Below, one piece after another: positions 35,503 to 46,726 of a stretch of 64,000 bases of DNA (its first letter is position 1; each line of letters begins with the position of its first letter). The stretch is taken from assembly GCA_027946365.1 (NCBI GenBank), contig JAPEUQ010000008.1:1240001-1304000 (forward strand), written 5' to 3'. Origin of the DNA: Kalmusia sp. IMI 367209 (taxonomy: Eukaryota > Ascomycota > Dothideomycetes > Pleosporales > Didymosphaeriaceae). The translations under genes and the position numbers were made by a program. The notes below the pieces were generated by a model. It was not told where the DNA came from. It worked only from the letters and a program-made list of their open reading frames with translations, and searched no databases.

Positions 35503-36158
35503 CTAGAACTTCGCCTCCTGCAGTATCCTGCTCTCCCCGTGCATCTTGTCCCTCTGCTCCCTGAATGCTCTCCGGCTCATCTCCAACACCATCTCAAATC
35601 CTTCCCGTCCCTTTGCGGCATTCTGCTGGAACCGCTCTACCGTGACTTCCTCGATGCTGTTTCTGATCTTCTGCCATCCACCACACAGCGCCGTGATCTC
35701 CGCCCTCTGCGTGAACTTTGTCTTCTTTTCTGGGTCGGAGGCGGACGGCACGTATATGCAGGTTTCGCGGACGTTGAGCAGATCGGACCAGGTCATGTTT
35801 GTGGAGCAGAGGGTCACGGAGCGCGAGGACGGGTCGACGTATGAGGTTTCGTAGACGAGGGAGGTTTCGGTGCCACCGAGGATGGAGAGCACCCATTTGG
35901 GAGCGGATTGTTTGCATGTTATGAGCCGTTCAGTCCGGAGCTGCGCGAACGATCACGTTAGCAACTGCCTTTGATATATGTAGCGAGTTTTCTGGAAGGG
36001 CTTACGATTCCGGTCGCCGGGTCCACGCTCCGCGAGAGCGTGTCGACTGCAATGACATGCGGCGTCTTCTCGTTCCACGGTCCATATTTCCGCCAATTCG
36101 ACGTTGACACCTCTTCCCACGAGTAGTCGAATTCTGTGTTTTGCTGGAAGATCTTCAT
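35503..36158 (-). CDS. UPS1: PRELI/MSF1-domain lipid-transfer protein (Ups1-like)
   Basis: Two exons (36158-36006, 35940-35503) give 196 aa. Ups1/PRELID1 with Mdm35 carries phosphatidic acid across the mitochondrial intermembrane space for cardiolipin synthesis. The PRELI signature is complete. It begins MKIFQQNTEFDYSWEEVSTSNWRKYGPWN, followed by HVIAVDTLSRSVDPATGILRTERLITCKQ, then PKWVLSILGG and YVDPSSRSVTLCSTNMTW. The C-terminal helix is KKTKFTQRAEI and beyond. The protein consists of the single domain, as usual for the family. The intron (65 nt, GTAAGC donor) is phase 0 within the LRTERL region. Ups1 is more likely than the phosphatidylserine-specific Ups2 from overall similarity, but I cannot prove the subclass by eye. 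Confidence 0.9.
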
Positions 36159-37452
36159 GGTTGCCGGTCTTCGTCCCTTATCTACAGGACGCGTCGGCGA
36201 TAAGGAGCGTACGCTCTGGGGCGAGCGGAAGTCGCGTGCGATGTCGCGGGTGTTTCTCTTGCGCTATCAGAGGTAGCTAGGCAGGCAAGCGCAATCGCCG
36301 ATGAGAATATATTCGTCCGAGCAGAGTTGATGGGTTGAACCGCAGGTGTTGTTGTGAAAGGAGGGTTGCTCAGAAAAAACGCTCCTGGTCTCGGTAAAAG
36401 TGAAGCAGGGGCCACACGACACCCGGGCGTTTGTATCCGTGCGGTATCGGGGGCTCGGCTTGTGATCCGAGAGTGACTCAAACCGTCAAAGGCTGCAATA
36501 ATTCGATCGTTTGGTATCGTTGAGACAGCTTCGCAAGGGAGTGTTGGTGTGTGTAAATATCGCACGCGAGCAATGTGTAAAAAGAAGGGTCTGTTGTTGG
36601 GACCCTGAGCAAAGGGTAGGGAAAAAGAGCGTCGGCTCTCGGGCCAGACAGCATCGATCGTCACAAGCCAGACGCTTCCATAGATTTTCTTCGCCACATC
36701 CCACGGCCCGCCTGCGTCCAGCCAATCATGGCCCGCTGATTCAGCCTCAGCTCGCATGCACGCCCGAATCTGCCCGTATGACGTGCTGCTGCTGGACCTG
36801 CTCGCCCCTCGTTGGGCCGATGCGCTCATCTTCTCTCGCGCGTGGAGAAATTTGGTGGGGGATGACGGGCGCCATTGCATTCGTGCGATGCAGGTGTCGC
36901 GCGAGCACATTACTATGATGCATATCCCCAGATGCTACTGCGTCATGGTGAAGATCGGATTCTGAACATGTTCATCATGGAGTGCTGATCCGATACCATG
37001 CCGCCCAGCATCCTCCCCGAAACGACAAGAAAGGCTGGATGTCTACCTCTGAATTATAGACCTTGCGGTAAAACGCTGTATAAAGTCGCGTAATATTCAT
37101 GTCTGTATGGTAGATCTTGCGGTAACACTCGGGGTGACGAATGACCACGGCATCCGAACGGTCTTCAACAATTGTGCACAGGCTGCAGAAAAACGAGGTT
37201 GCTTATCTATTCTCCGTCGACTATCATACAAACATACAAACACATTGTCCGAAGAGCTGTCCGTCCGGACGCTACAATCCAGATCCTATTCATACACTTC
37301 CAAATACATCGAGTCCCGCTTGAATTGCGGGACTCCTTGATTAGCTCTGTATGTGCCTTTGGTCGCACCAGAGAGGGGTATAGAACCGGAAACAAAAAAG
37401 GAAAAGGGGAGAGAACGAAGAACGCCTAGAATGCTCCAAAGTTCCGATCTCA
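36159..37452. other. Intergenic, 1.3 kb
   Basis: A minus frame at 36182-36910 (242 codons) overlaps the presumed UPS1 promoter. It is rich in Arg/Ser/Ala with no domain, and I consider it chance. Two copies of GGTAGATCTTGCGGTAA-like sequence occur near 37056-37125 (ATAGACCTTGCGGTAAAAC and GTAGATCTTGCGGTAACAC, about 50 bp apart), a small imperfect direct repeat. Confidence 0.45.
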
Positions 37453-38427
37453 TCATTCGTCGTCCTCGTCAAGCGGAGGGATACCGGCTGCTGTTAGGGC
37501 ACATTGGACAGTCTCCCTACGGTCCCAAAAGTATTCGCGCAGAAATGACGCCACCATGTCAAGGGCCGAGATTGCTGATGTGCTGCTCCAGAAGTGGCCG
37601 TGTCGTGTCCATGGCATGTTCTCCCACACCGTGTCTGGGTATCTCTGCTGGAGAGACCGAAGTAGACTTGGCGGTCCCGTTGCGCGCTTCTGGTAGAGAA
37701 CCCCTGATTGGGCCAGCCTGAGGATACCAGACGAAACACAGAAGATCGCAATCATGTCCGGACTTGAGGACTGGTTCGCGAGAAACAAGGTAGCGGAAAC
37801 TGGCAATTCGCTCGCCGTGAAGGTCCCAGGTATCACGAGGATGTCGAATTGTGGCGCGTCCCCGAACGAATTCTGTCTTTCGTCAGTCTGCGGGCTTTCT
37901 AACGTGAAAAATAGCGACGTAGGGAGAGGAAGGGTAACCTTTATCTCCCTGCCAGATTCTCTCAGCAAGCTGAGGAAGCAAAACCATGGGAATCCGGCGC
38001 GACCAAGGAAGGCTCATTCGTTGGCCAGGAGTAATGGCTCGTGGGTGTTCGTGGTCATCGTGCTAGCTGATACAGTCTAGCTCACCGTCACTGGCATGCG
38101 AGCGCCAGAGGTGATGGTAAAGGATCCCTCTCCGCTCTCATTGACATATCGAATGTCGAGTTCGTCCACAGCCTCGTCTAGTGCACCAGACGAGGCATTC
38201 AAGCCGCTGATTCTATTCCTTCCCATCTTGGCCAAAAGGTCGACGACGGCCAGGTCCAGCAGTTGAATTGGGTCGTTGCCAAAAACAAGTACGCCAATCT
38301 TCAGGGAAGACTTGGACGGCGGCGCATAGTGGAGGTTGAGATCCTCTTCGGATGTGGATGATGTCGTACAAAAATAGAAGAGGTCTGCCGAAGAAGGGAA
38401 AGAAGTATATCCTCTGGGGGTAGACAT
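37453..38427 (-). CDS. DJ-1/PfpI family protein
   Basis: Three exons (38427-38086, 37969-37939, 37898-37453) give 272 aa. The DJ-1/PfpI (glutamine amidotransferase-like) fold covers hydratases, deglycases and chaperones. Key parts: SLKIGVLVFGNDPIQLLDLAVVDLL (first strand with the acidic/oxyanion region), FDILVIPGTF, and the nucleophile elbow AIFCVSSGILRLAQSGVL with Cys178. These are followed by KRATGPPSLLRSLQQRYPDTVW and HFWSSTSAISALDMVASFL, as in AraC-type isonitrile-hydratase-like members. No C-terminal HTH is present, so it is the stand-alone enzyme type. Exon 2 is only 31 nt and intron 2 only 40 nt, so this region needs transcript support. The N-terminal 40 residues before the core are extra. 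Confidence 0.78.
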
Positions 38428-39645
38428 GAGGATATATAATGAATGACAAAAGGGAATACTCGGAAAGGGAGACAGTGGTATGCAAGTGTGGTGATGGAGG
38501 ACTGACAGTGGTGTGATGACCTTGATTTGTGGCCTGAGGATGGTTCTTATACTACGACAATGAAGCGGATTGATATCATCGACAACGGACTGAAACCGGG
38601 AGTGACTCTTGATCCTTACGCGTACAGATCATAATGGTCACACGCCTTACTGCGCGCTCAAAAATATACGAGTGGTTGCGCGTGCAGATCCAGCGGATAG
38701 TTCAGCCCCAGGGCAGTAGTTGGTCCCTCGCTAGCGGAACGACCGAAGCGACACCAGCCGAGCATCGTGAATGGTCCCAAACAAGTGCAAACAACGCGTA
38801 TAGGTCGCATCGACTGTTCATTATTTGTTCAATCTGTCCTCTCTCGAGATTGCGTTGCGTGTACGCGATGTCTTGACTACGTAGGCAGGAATTATGGCTT
38901 GTTGAGGCTCCCAGGCAGCAGAATTCGCTGACGTCTGGTTGGAATAAGCTCACCGGGACACGGGACGAGTCGCAGCATCCCTGAGCGCTTGACAGACTTT
39001 GGGTCAGCGGAATGACTCCAATCTGATTAGATGGAGGCTGTGTGGAAGGCTCGCGAGGGCAGAGTCGGGACGTGCAACGTTTAGCTGCCCCTCTGGGGAA
39101 GTCGATAGGAGGCCCGGTAATTCAGGCACGAAGTTTGACGGTCATCTGCCATCTAACGGCGGCTTTCCCGGAGACCCAGCCAAAAGCAATGACATTGTGC
39201 GAGAGTGAGTCAAGAAGAAAGAAGACGGATCCAACGCGGCGCTCCGATTCCACCCGCTGGGCATGACCTAAGCAAACCCCATTGAGAAGGCGCGCTCGCG
39301 ACAAGACCCCGAGACCCCGTGTGGCAGTCGCGGGCCCTGTGCATGTCATATAGAAACTTCTATGAATAGCTTTCGCTCTGCCATTCGCAAAGGCACCCTG
39401 TCGAGAAGACAGACACCTGTTTGCAAAACTCCATTCACACACACACACACATCGTCACGAAATGAGATATTCAACAGTAGAGAATTTGACGTAGTTCCAT
39501 TCATACCCGTAAACTCCAATATCTAAACTACGGTTCGACCCAAGATGCAAGACCCGCGGCAGTCATATGGATCAGTAAGACCCCGCCGCTCGCTGAAGAA
39601 AACCGGATATATCGAATGCGCCCCAAGATGTGTGCATGTGCGGGA
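38428..39645. other. Intergenic, 1.2 kb
   Basis: No supported gene. It holds the promoter of the DJ-1/PfpI gene at the left and the ATX1 3' region at the right, plus a CA dinucleotide run. Confidence 0.45.
39436..39451 (+). repeat. CA microsatellite
   Basis: An uninterrupted (CA)8-like run in non-coding sequence, likely length-variable between strains. Confidence 0.9.
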
Positions 39646-39938
39646 CTAGACGTCTCTGGTCTCGCCGTCGGCCGTACCTGACTTGACGGTCTTGCCAGTC
39701 TTCTTGATCTTCTCAAGGACGGTGTCGTAGTCGAGCGACTCTTCGGCAACGATCTCGGCGGTCTGGGTCTCTAGGGACACATTGTAGGATTTGACACCTG
39801 CAGCTACTGTTAATTCGATGGCTAGGTAGGTACGGGAGGGGGTTCCGCACCATCAAGCTTCTTCAGCACACGCTCCACGGCCCCAGAGCAGCCGCCGCAG
39901 CTCATGGCAACCTCGAACTTGTAGTTGTGTTCAGACAT
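39646..39938 (-). CDS. ATX1: Copper chaperone Atx1
   Basis: Two exons (39938-39851 and 39797-39646) give 79 aa. Atx1 carries Cu(I) in the cytosol to the P-type ATPase Ccc2 in the trans-Golgi. The metal site AMSCGGCSGAV (Met12, Cys14, Cys17) matches MxCxxC. The ferredoxin-like heavy-metal-associated fold is complete: HNYKFEVAMSCGG, then VERVLKKLDGVKSYNVSLE, then ESLDYDTVLEKIKKTGKTV with the conserved loop lysine pair. A short polar tail SGTADGETRDV follows. The intron (53 nt) is phase 1, splitting Gly of LDG. The length equals the family norm. The gene is small and would be missed by a search for single open frames. Confidence 0.95.
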
Positions 39939-40619
39939 GGTGTCGATCGTGTGTGTGGTGCGTTTCGCGGAAAGACGAAGTGTGGAAAGTGGGCTGGCGG
40001 GGTTCTGGGTCAGAATTCAAAGGATGCGGAACTGAGGCTGGCGTTGGGCGGCCGGCGGATTTATATGTAGGTGTACCTGGAGGAGTGAATGTAGGAGGGG
40101 TTGCGCGAGTTTCGCGGCCGTGTTGCAATCGGCTAGATTACAATAGATTGCGCCTACTTTGCTGACAATTCAGTCTCTCAGCGGAAATGCGTAGGGCACT
40201 GAGACCCGAGGCGCTTCACCACGGTAGCGCACCAACTGCAAGGTGTCAACAGCGGGCCAAAGTGTGGCGCGAAACGTGCTCATTGTTTAGTGAGTTCCAT
40301 CGGGGCGCCTTTGACGCGGCGCTGGATACGCTGCGGCTCTGCTGTGCTGGCTGCGGGTTCCTGCACGACATCTTCGCCTCAGCAGGCGACGATTCTGCAA
40401 GAACAAAAGAGGCCGCCAGGAAATGATGGTTCACAGTAGATGCATGTCGCCAGCATCAAGCCGGTCTATGCACCGAGGATGCATGGTCCTGGGCAACTGT
40501 GGCTGCAGCTGAGCCCCACCGCGTCCTCGCGACTTTCAGGGCCTGCAGACGTCACACCCCGCGCTTTCCCTCATCACCACAGTAAACAATCTCAACGCCA
40601 CCACTGTGTATAGCTAAAG
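39939..40619. other. Intergenic between ATX1 and palA promoters
   Basis: About 680 bp between two divergent genes, so it should hold both promoters. A plus frame at 40187-40426 (79 codons) is open but has no support. No clear TATA or other element is recognised. Confidence 0.45.
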
Positions 40620-43238
40620 ATGGCCTCGTAAGTTGACAGCCCCCCAAATGCACTCAACCAAATCTAACGAAAATGGTCAGCAACATACTTTTCCTTCCGT
40701 TCCGGCGCTCGCACTCCGTAAACCTCTCCGAAGCTATCAAGCAGTACATTTCGTCCAAATATGATCAGCACCCGGATATGTTTACTAAAGACTTGGAGGC
40801 CATCGAGAAGATGCGTTCCGTTGCCGTCCATGCACAGGAGCCGCATCCGAGCAATGTTCCGAAGCTCCAGTCGTACGCTGCCCAGCTCGTGTGGATAAGT
40901 GGGAAGTTTCCCATCGACATTGGCGTCGAATTCCCCTGGTATCCTGCGCTGGGCTACAATACCAATCGTCCCATCTCTAGGAACAACCTCCGATTCGAGC
41001 TCGCGAACATCGTCTTCAACATCGCCGCCATGTACTCACAGCTCGCCATGTCGTCGAACCGAAGTACTCCGGAAGGCTTGAAGACCGCCGCCAACAACTT
41101 CTGTCTCGCTGCGGGCACCCTGACTCACCTGCGAGACACCGTCCTCCCCGAACTGCGAACCACGCCACCTGAAGACATGGATACAATGACACTGGAGTGC
41201 TTGGAGAAGCTGATGCTGGCGCAAGGACAAGAATGCTTCTGGCAGAAGGCTGTAAAGGATGGTCTCAAGGATGCAACAATAGCGAAGCTTGCCGCACGGG
41301 TGTCTGACCTCTACAACGAAGCCAGCGAAGCAGGCATACAGTCGGACGCAATCAGCAGCGAGTGGATACACCACATGTCGGCAAAACACCACCACTTTGC
41401 CGCCGCTGCACAGTTCCGCGCAGCATGTGATTGTTTGGAGAAGAGGAAATACGGAGAAGAGGTGGCAAGGCTGCGTGATAGCTTGACATGCGTCAACGAG
41501 GCTCTCAAAGAGCAGCGGTATATCAACAAAGTTGTGCTAGCCGATCTAAACGGACTCAAGAACAGGGTAACAGAAGACCTGAAGCGAGCGGAAAAGGACA
41601 ACGACATGATATATCTGATACCCGTTCCGCCCAAGACTGAACTGAAGATTCTCGATCGCGCGAATATGGTGGTCGCGAGGGTGCCTAAAGAGCTGGCTGA
41701 TTCTAACTCTTTGTTGGGTGACCATGCCGACTTAGGACCTGCGCTCTTCTCCAAATTGGTACCCTACTCAGTACATCTAGCGGCCAGCATATATGCCGAC
41801 CGCCGAGATCGACTGGTGAACAGCAATATCGTCGAAGAGCTAGAGAAGCTAACCACCGAGCTGCACGAAACTCTGAGGAGCTTAAACTTACCTGGCTCGC
41901 TCCAAGCACTTGAAAAGCCGCTCGGGATTCCCCCTGGTCTAATGACTCACGCCGAGGAGATTCGCCAACAAGACGGATTGAACCGATTGCACCGCTCCAT
42001 GAAAGATACGAAGAAGCTCAAAGAAAACGACTTGGCCATCTTCCGCGAAGGACGCGACTTGTTAAATTCTGAAACCGCAGAAGACGAGGCAGCTCGACGC
42101 AAGTACGGTACGGACCGATGGTCGAGACCAACCGCCCAGCAAGCCGCTCCGAAGCTATATGCACAAATCGACGAAATCAATGAATATTTTAGGGGCGCTG
42201 AAGAGAGCGATACGCTTATAGGGGGCAAGTTGAGCGAGAACGAGAAGCTTATTGCTCTTCTCAATGGTCCGGATTATGATATAGAGAATTATGTGCCTAG
42301 CGGACGGCGACCCGCTATCACCGGCGACGTAGAGAGAGAAGCTGGTAAGCTTCGGGGATGCTTCAACGAAGTCAGTCGCTTGGAGAGCAGGAGGAGGCGG
42401 AAGGTCGAGACGTTGCGAACGAAGGCAAAGCAAGATGACATCAGTAAGTGTTCTGCTCACTTTATCGATAATGTATGCTTACAGCCTTACAGATCCTGAG
42501 CTACTGCGCGAAGCCGCTCGCTTAGAGCGGGAGTATCCTATGCAGAACATCGAGGCTGTACAATTTGAGGCTCTGTTCGACAAGCGATTGCAAATGTACG
42601 ACGTCGACCAGGAGATGGTCAAAGAGGAAGCCCAAGAGCAACAGGATGCCATCAAGAGGCTGCAGACTGCCAATGCTGCATTCGTGAATGCTCGACGGGG
42701 TGATCAATCTACGAAGCAGCGCGAGCAGGCTTTGCAAAATCTCGAAAACGCCTACTACAAGTACAAAGATATCATTGCGAATCTGGATACCGGACGCAAG
42801 TTCTACAATGATCTTGCCAAGATAGTCTCCAGGTTCAGGGATGACTGTCGGAGCTTCGTTTATCAGCGGAAGCAGGAAGCTTCGCAGATCGAGGGGTAAG
42901 TTCCTCAAGTATAATTCGAGACCACGTCGCTTACAAAAAGAACTAGTGATATCGCAACGTCAATGAGTTCCCTCAATCTCCAACAAGCCAATTCGAGCTC
43001 ATTGCACCAACAGCGACAAGTAGATGCCCAGAACCCGCAGTACGGTGCGGACGCCCATGCCGACGAGCCTTTGGCAGCTCCAACACCTACACGGGCCAGC
43101 GTAGGCCCTGGTATGTGGACGCCAGAAGTGGGCATTCGGTTTGCCGCCGTGCCTACGACATCTGGCGGCGCTCGCCCCGCTAACGGGCCAGCGCAAGATG
43201 GACGGTGGGATCCGACGAAGGGTCTGAAGTTTGGATAA
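40620..43238 (+). CDS. palA: pH-response regulator PalA/Rim20 (BRO1 domain)
   Basis: Four exons (40620-40627, 40681-42443, 42493-42895, 42947-43238) give 821 aa. PalA (yeast Rim20, ALIX family) links ESCRT-III to the PacC/Rim101 transcription factor and the protease PalB, allowing alkaline-pH processing of PacC at endosomal or plasma-membrane complexes. The BRO1 domain (about 1-390) starts MASNILFLPFRRSHSVNL and contains VEFPWYPALGYN, FELANIVFNIAAMYSQLA and LGDHADLGPALFSKLVPYSVHLAA. Residues about 400-720 are helical coiled coil, the V domain that binds YPxL motifs in PacC (LREAARLEREYP in its second arm). The C-terminus is Pro/Gln-rich. The first coding exon is just 8 nt (ATG GCC TC), joined by a GTAAGT intron of 53 nt; this restores the family's MASNIL start. 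Confidence 0.95.
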
Positions 43239-44510
43239 GTCTCCGGTGGCACGAGCACGACACGGGCGTCTCGTATAGAATGCAAGACAGCCTCACGCAC
43301 CGATGTGCTCGAGAGCTTAACAACATCGCATCACCTCCGTGTCGCCAAAGTGTACGGATATTCTATTAATAAAGCAGCGGCAGATGATGTAATACAGCCG
43401 TTGGGAAAATCGTCCGACGCGGATGTGCTTGTTGCATATGGATTGCGTAGGACGTGATGTGTGGGAGGGCGTGTGGTGCATCTGAGTAGAAAATCTGCCT
43501 TGAGTGGAGGTGCGCCTTGCACAGCCCCCCGAAGCGGAACGACCCACGGGGATGGTCCGTGATTTGATATCGCGGGCATGATGTCGTCGCTTAGTGGCTC
43601 TATGGGGACGAAGCAATTGGATAGTTTCTCACGTTCCGAGTGGGCGGTTAGGCATGATGTGGGTGACATGTTATGATGCTCGGGGTGATGCGAGGGCTAC
43701 TGGCGAGTGGTTTCGGGCACAATTTCAATTCAATAGCTGCGGGAATATGATATTGGTGCGCTTAGGAGATGTTCAGTTTGAGCCGGCCAATTGAGGATAT
43801 CGTTGACGTGAAGAGCGTTGCGGACTATTAGCTAGTGCTGATGAGGGTCCTCGTCCAAGTACCTTCCATTCACGTGCAAGGGGCCCCTTTCACTGTCTTA
43901 ATGATGTTCTTGACAGCGAAGGCCGCCAACGTCGCAGGCAGAGGTGTCCTCCGACTCTCAAGCTACCCCATTCTTCTATGCAATCCTGTTGCACGCGGCT
44001 CGGATTAATTTTTTCCAATCCTTCGACTCTCGTGGCCCACGGCGGGACTACTCCTTGCTGTTCATTGTGCTGGGTGCACTAGCGATTCCGCCGACCACAG
44101 CGCGCGCCCTCAGTCGCGGGATTCTCGTGGGCATTCCAGTCGCCTCGACTTGACCGTTTCAGCGGCCGGCTATCCTGAAACCAGGCACGGCTGGGCATCT
44201 TTGACGTCGTGTTGTTAACTTTAGCAGCACGCGGTTGCGGGCTAGCGCAGGGCTGTGCCTTTCACTGCGAACGGCTCTCGCACAAGCGACGGCTCACGCA
44301 GCACACGCAGCACAGGTCACAGCCACGGCTCACCAGCCGCAATTCTCTCGGGGCGCTGGTCACTGGCCACTCATCCCGCCTGAATCTGTCCCGCCATTCT
44401 CTTCTGCGCGCGCACGGTCCGCAGGCTTGTGCGAAGAGCGTCCCTCTCCTAGCATCAACCCCCAGGAATAGACACACGCCCACCTCATACCCGCACGCCG
44501 CACGCACGCC
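43239..44510. other. Intergenic, 1.3 kb, ending in crzA leader
   Basis: No gene is supported. From about 44200 to 44510 the plus strand is C-rich and purine-poor (repeated CACGCA and CAGC units), resembling a long 5' leader of the crzA transcript. Confidence 0.45.
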
Positions 44511-46726
44511 ATGGATCGCGGCCGCTCTCGCTCGCCTTCTCATATAAGGCAGCCCTCCGCCAGCCCAGCCAGCCATGACCCCTTCCGCACGTCTGGTCTC
44601 GGCCTCGATCAATCGCTATCGTCTGATCCGAGCTCCAGCTTCTCCCAAGTGACGACAGCGGGGCAGCCCTACGACTCGCAGCACTACCTCACCACCTCGC
44701 AACCGCCGCATTTCCCCCAGCAGCAAGCCCTCGACCAGAGCTTCCTGCAGTCCAACCAGAGCAACTCTCACCAGGGCACTCCGAGTCCGCACTTCGGGCC
44801 GCAAGGCAACCACATCACGCCCGACCCACTAAACATCAACAACACCAGCGGCAGCAATCTCGACTTCAACCTCTTCCCCGACAGCAACATCAACCCCAAC
44901 CAGGCCATTGACCCCTCGTTTCTCAGCAACACGCTCGACCCGCAGCTGCTCGACTCTCAGCCGCAGAATCAGTCGGTCAACCCCTCCGACCTGATGAACC
45001 AGATGGCGACGACGCAGGCGCACTCCCCTACGCCGCCGCACCTGCTGCCTGGCATGAACCAGCGCAGTCCCAGCCCGCACGCCTCTCCCAACATGAACCA
45101 GGGCGCCTTCCCTTCTCCGTCGCACTCGCGACACGCCTCGCTAGACCCGAGCGCCGCATACGCACAAGCGAATGAGTGGGGCAACATGGCAGCGTTCAGA
45201 GGCCACAGGCGGACGCCCTCAGAGACGTATAGCGACGTCTCTTCGGCACATGCCTCGCCCTATCTGGGCAACCAGGACAGCTTCGACACGGACAACCCTT
45301 CACCGTTGCTGAACGCCCAGCAAGACCCCTCCCTCTTCCAGGAGGTCATGCAATTCGGCCAATTCAACTTGAACGACGCTCAGTCGCACATTAGCCCCGG
45401 CCACAGCCCGCACATCTCTCCACGACTGCTGCCACAGCAGCAGCAAGCGCTCCCGCAGTTTCAGCCAGGAACCTTCGGCTTGGACCCCAACTTGCAGAAC
45501 CAGTTTGCACAGCAGGGCATGGGCGCGTACCAAGGACAGGAGCCGTTCCCGACAATCAACCAGGCCGGGCCTGAATTCGGACAAGCAGACACCATGTCGC
45601 CGCCAGAGATCAACATCGACTTCGCGCCACCATCACGGCAAGCCAGCTTCGAGCCCCCCAAGCCCGAACTGCAAACCGACGCGCTTAGCCCACCCGACCG
45701 ATGTAAGAAGCTTAATTGATAAATACACAAAGTCACTAACAGTGAATAGCACGGAGCCGCAATAGGATACGCGCCAAATCTGACCCATTCAGCAGTGCCA
45801 GCTCCCGCGCCTCTACCCCTGGCCTAGACGCGCTCGAGGCGAACAGGTCGCTGTCTCCCGGTGCTGCAAAGGGATCCCGCTCACCATCTCCCGGATCTAC
45901 GAAATCTTCTCGCCGCTCCTCAACGTCCAGCGTGCCTCACCGTGATTATATCCTTGACCTCGCCGATCCGTCCAGGCCGACTTCGAATACGCCCGACGGC
46001 TCGAGTGCAAAGCGGACACAGAAACATCCCGCGACCTTTCAATGCACTCTTTGCCCTAAGCGCTTCACTCGAGCCTACAATCTTCGATCGCATTTGCGTA
46101 CTCATACCGACGAGCGTCCTTTCGTCTGCAGCGTTTGTGGCAAGGCATTTGCTCGCCAGCACGATCGCAAGCGCCATGAAGGACTACATTCTGGAGAGAA
46201 GAAGTTCATCTGTCGCGGCAACTTGAAGGACGGCAACAACTGGGGTTGTGGTAGGCGGTTCGCTCGTGCTGACGCTCTCGGGCGACATTTCCGATCGGAA
46301 GCCGGCCGTGTATGCATACGCCCGCTGCTAGAGGAAGAAGCCCAAGAGAAGGGCCACTGGGACGGTCAGAACCAGCCAATGGACAACTCCAACGGCATGT
46401 TCGCACCCATGCCTCAGCAAGGTTATCCAGGCATGATGGCTCCCCAACCTGGATACGAGGCATTCCCGCCTGTATCTGGCGGCCTCGAGCCCGGTCCGAT
46501 TCCACAGTATGGGCTTCCTGCGGCACTACTTGCACAGTATCCTGCACTTGCAGGTCTAAATTGGAACGAGCTACCTGCTGGCGCGCCTGAAGAGGTAGAA
46601 GGCGACATCAGTGGAAGAAGCAGCTTCGATGCGAGCAGCGGAGGTGAGATGTTCGATGACGATGGCGAGTCGTATCCAGCGCAGCAGTATGGCTGGGCTA
46701 GTGATTACGAAGCTAACGCGAGGTAA
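44511..46726 (+). CDS. crzA: Calcineurin-responsive zinc-finger transcription factor CrzA/Crz1
   Basis: Two exons (44511-45702 and 45750-46726) give 722 aa. Crz1 is dephosphorylated by calcineurin when Ca2+ rises, enters the nucleus and activates stress, cell-wall and ion-transport genes. Two classic C2H2 fingers are seen: Cys496/Cys499-His512/His516 ([10 protein letters not shown] to HLRTH) and Cys524/Cys527-His540/His544. The third is irregular: [37 protein letters not shown] (Cys552, Cys564, His577, Cys586), as in fungal orthologues. The N-terminal 480 residues are Gln/Ser/Pro-rich with many SPxx sites (phospho-regulated region). PEINID at 365-370 resembles the PxIxIT calcineurin docking motif; this is inference. 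The intron is 47 nt with a GTAAGA donor. Confidence 0.95.

Noticed and set aside
36182..36910. Minus frame of 242 codons next to UPS1
   Set aside because: Overlaps the UPS1 promoter region and shows no recognisable protein features.
39525..39545. GGTTCGACCC, resembling a tRNA B box
   Set aside because: No matching A box or cloverleaf stems at the right distances on either strand.
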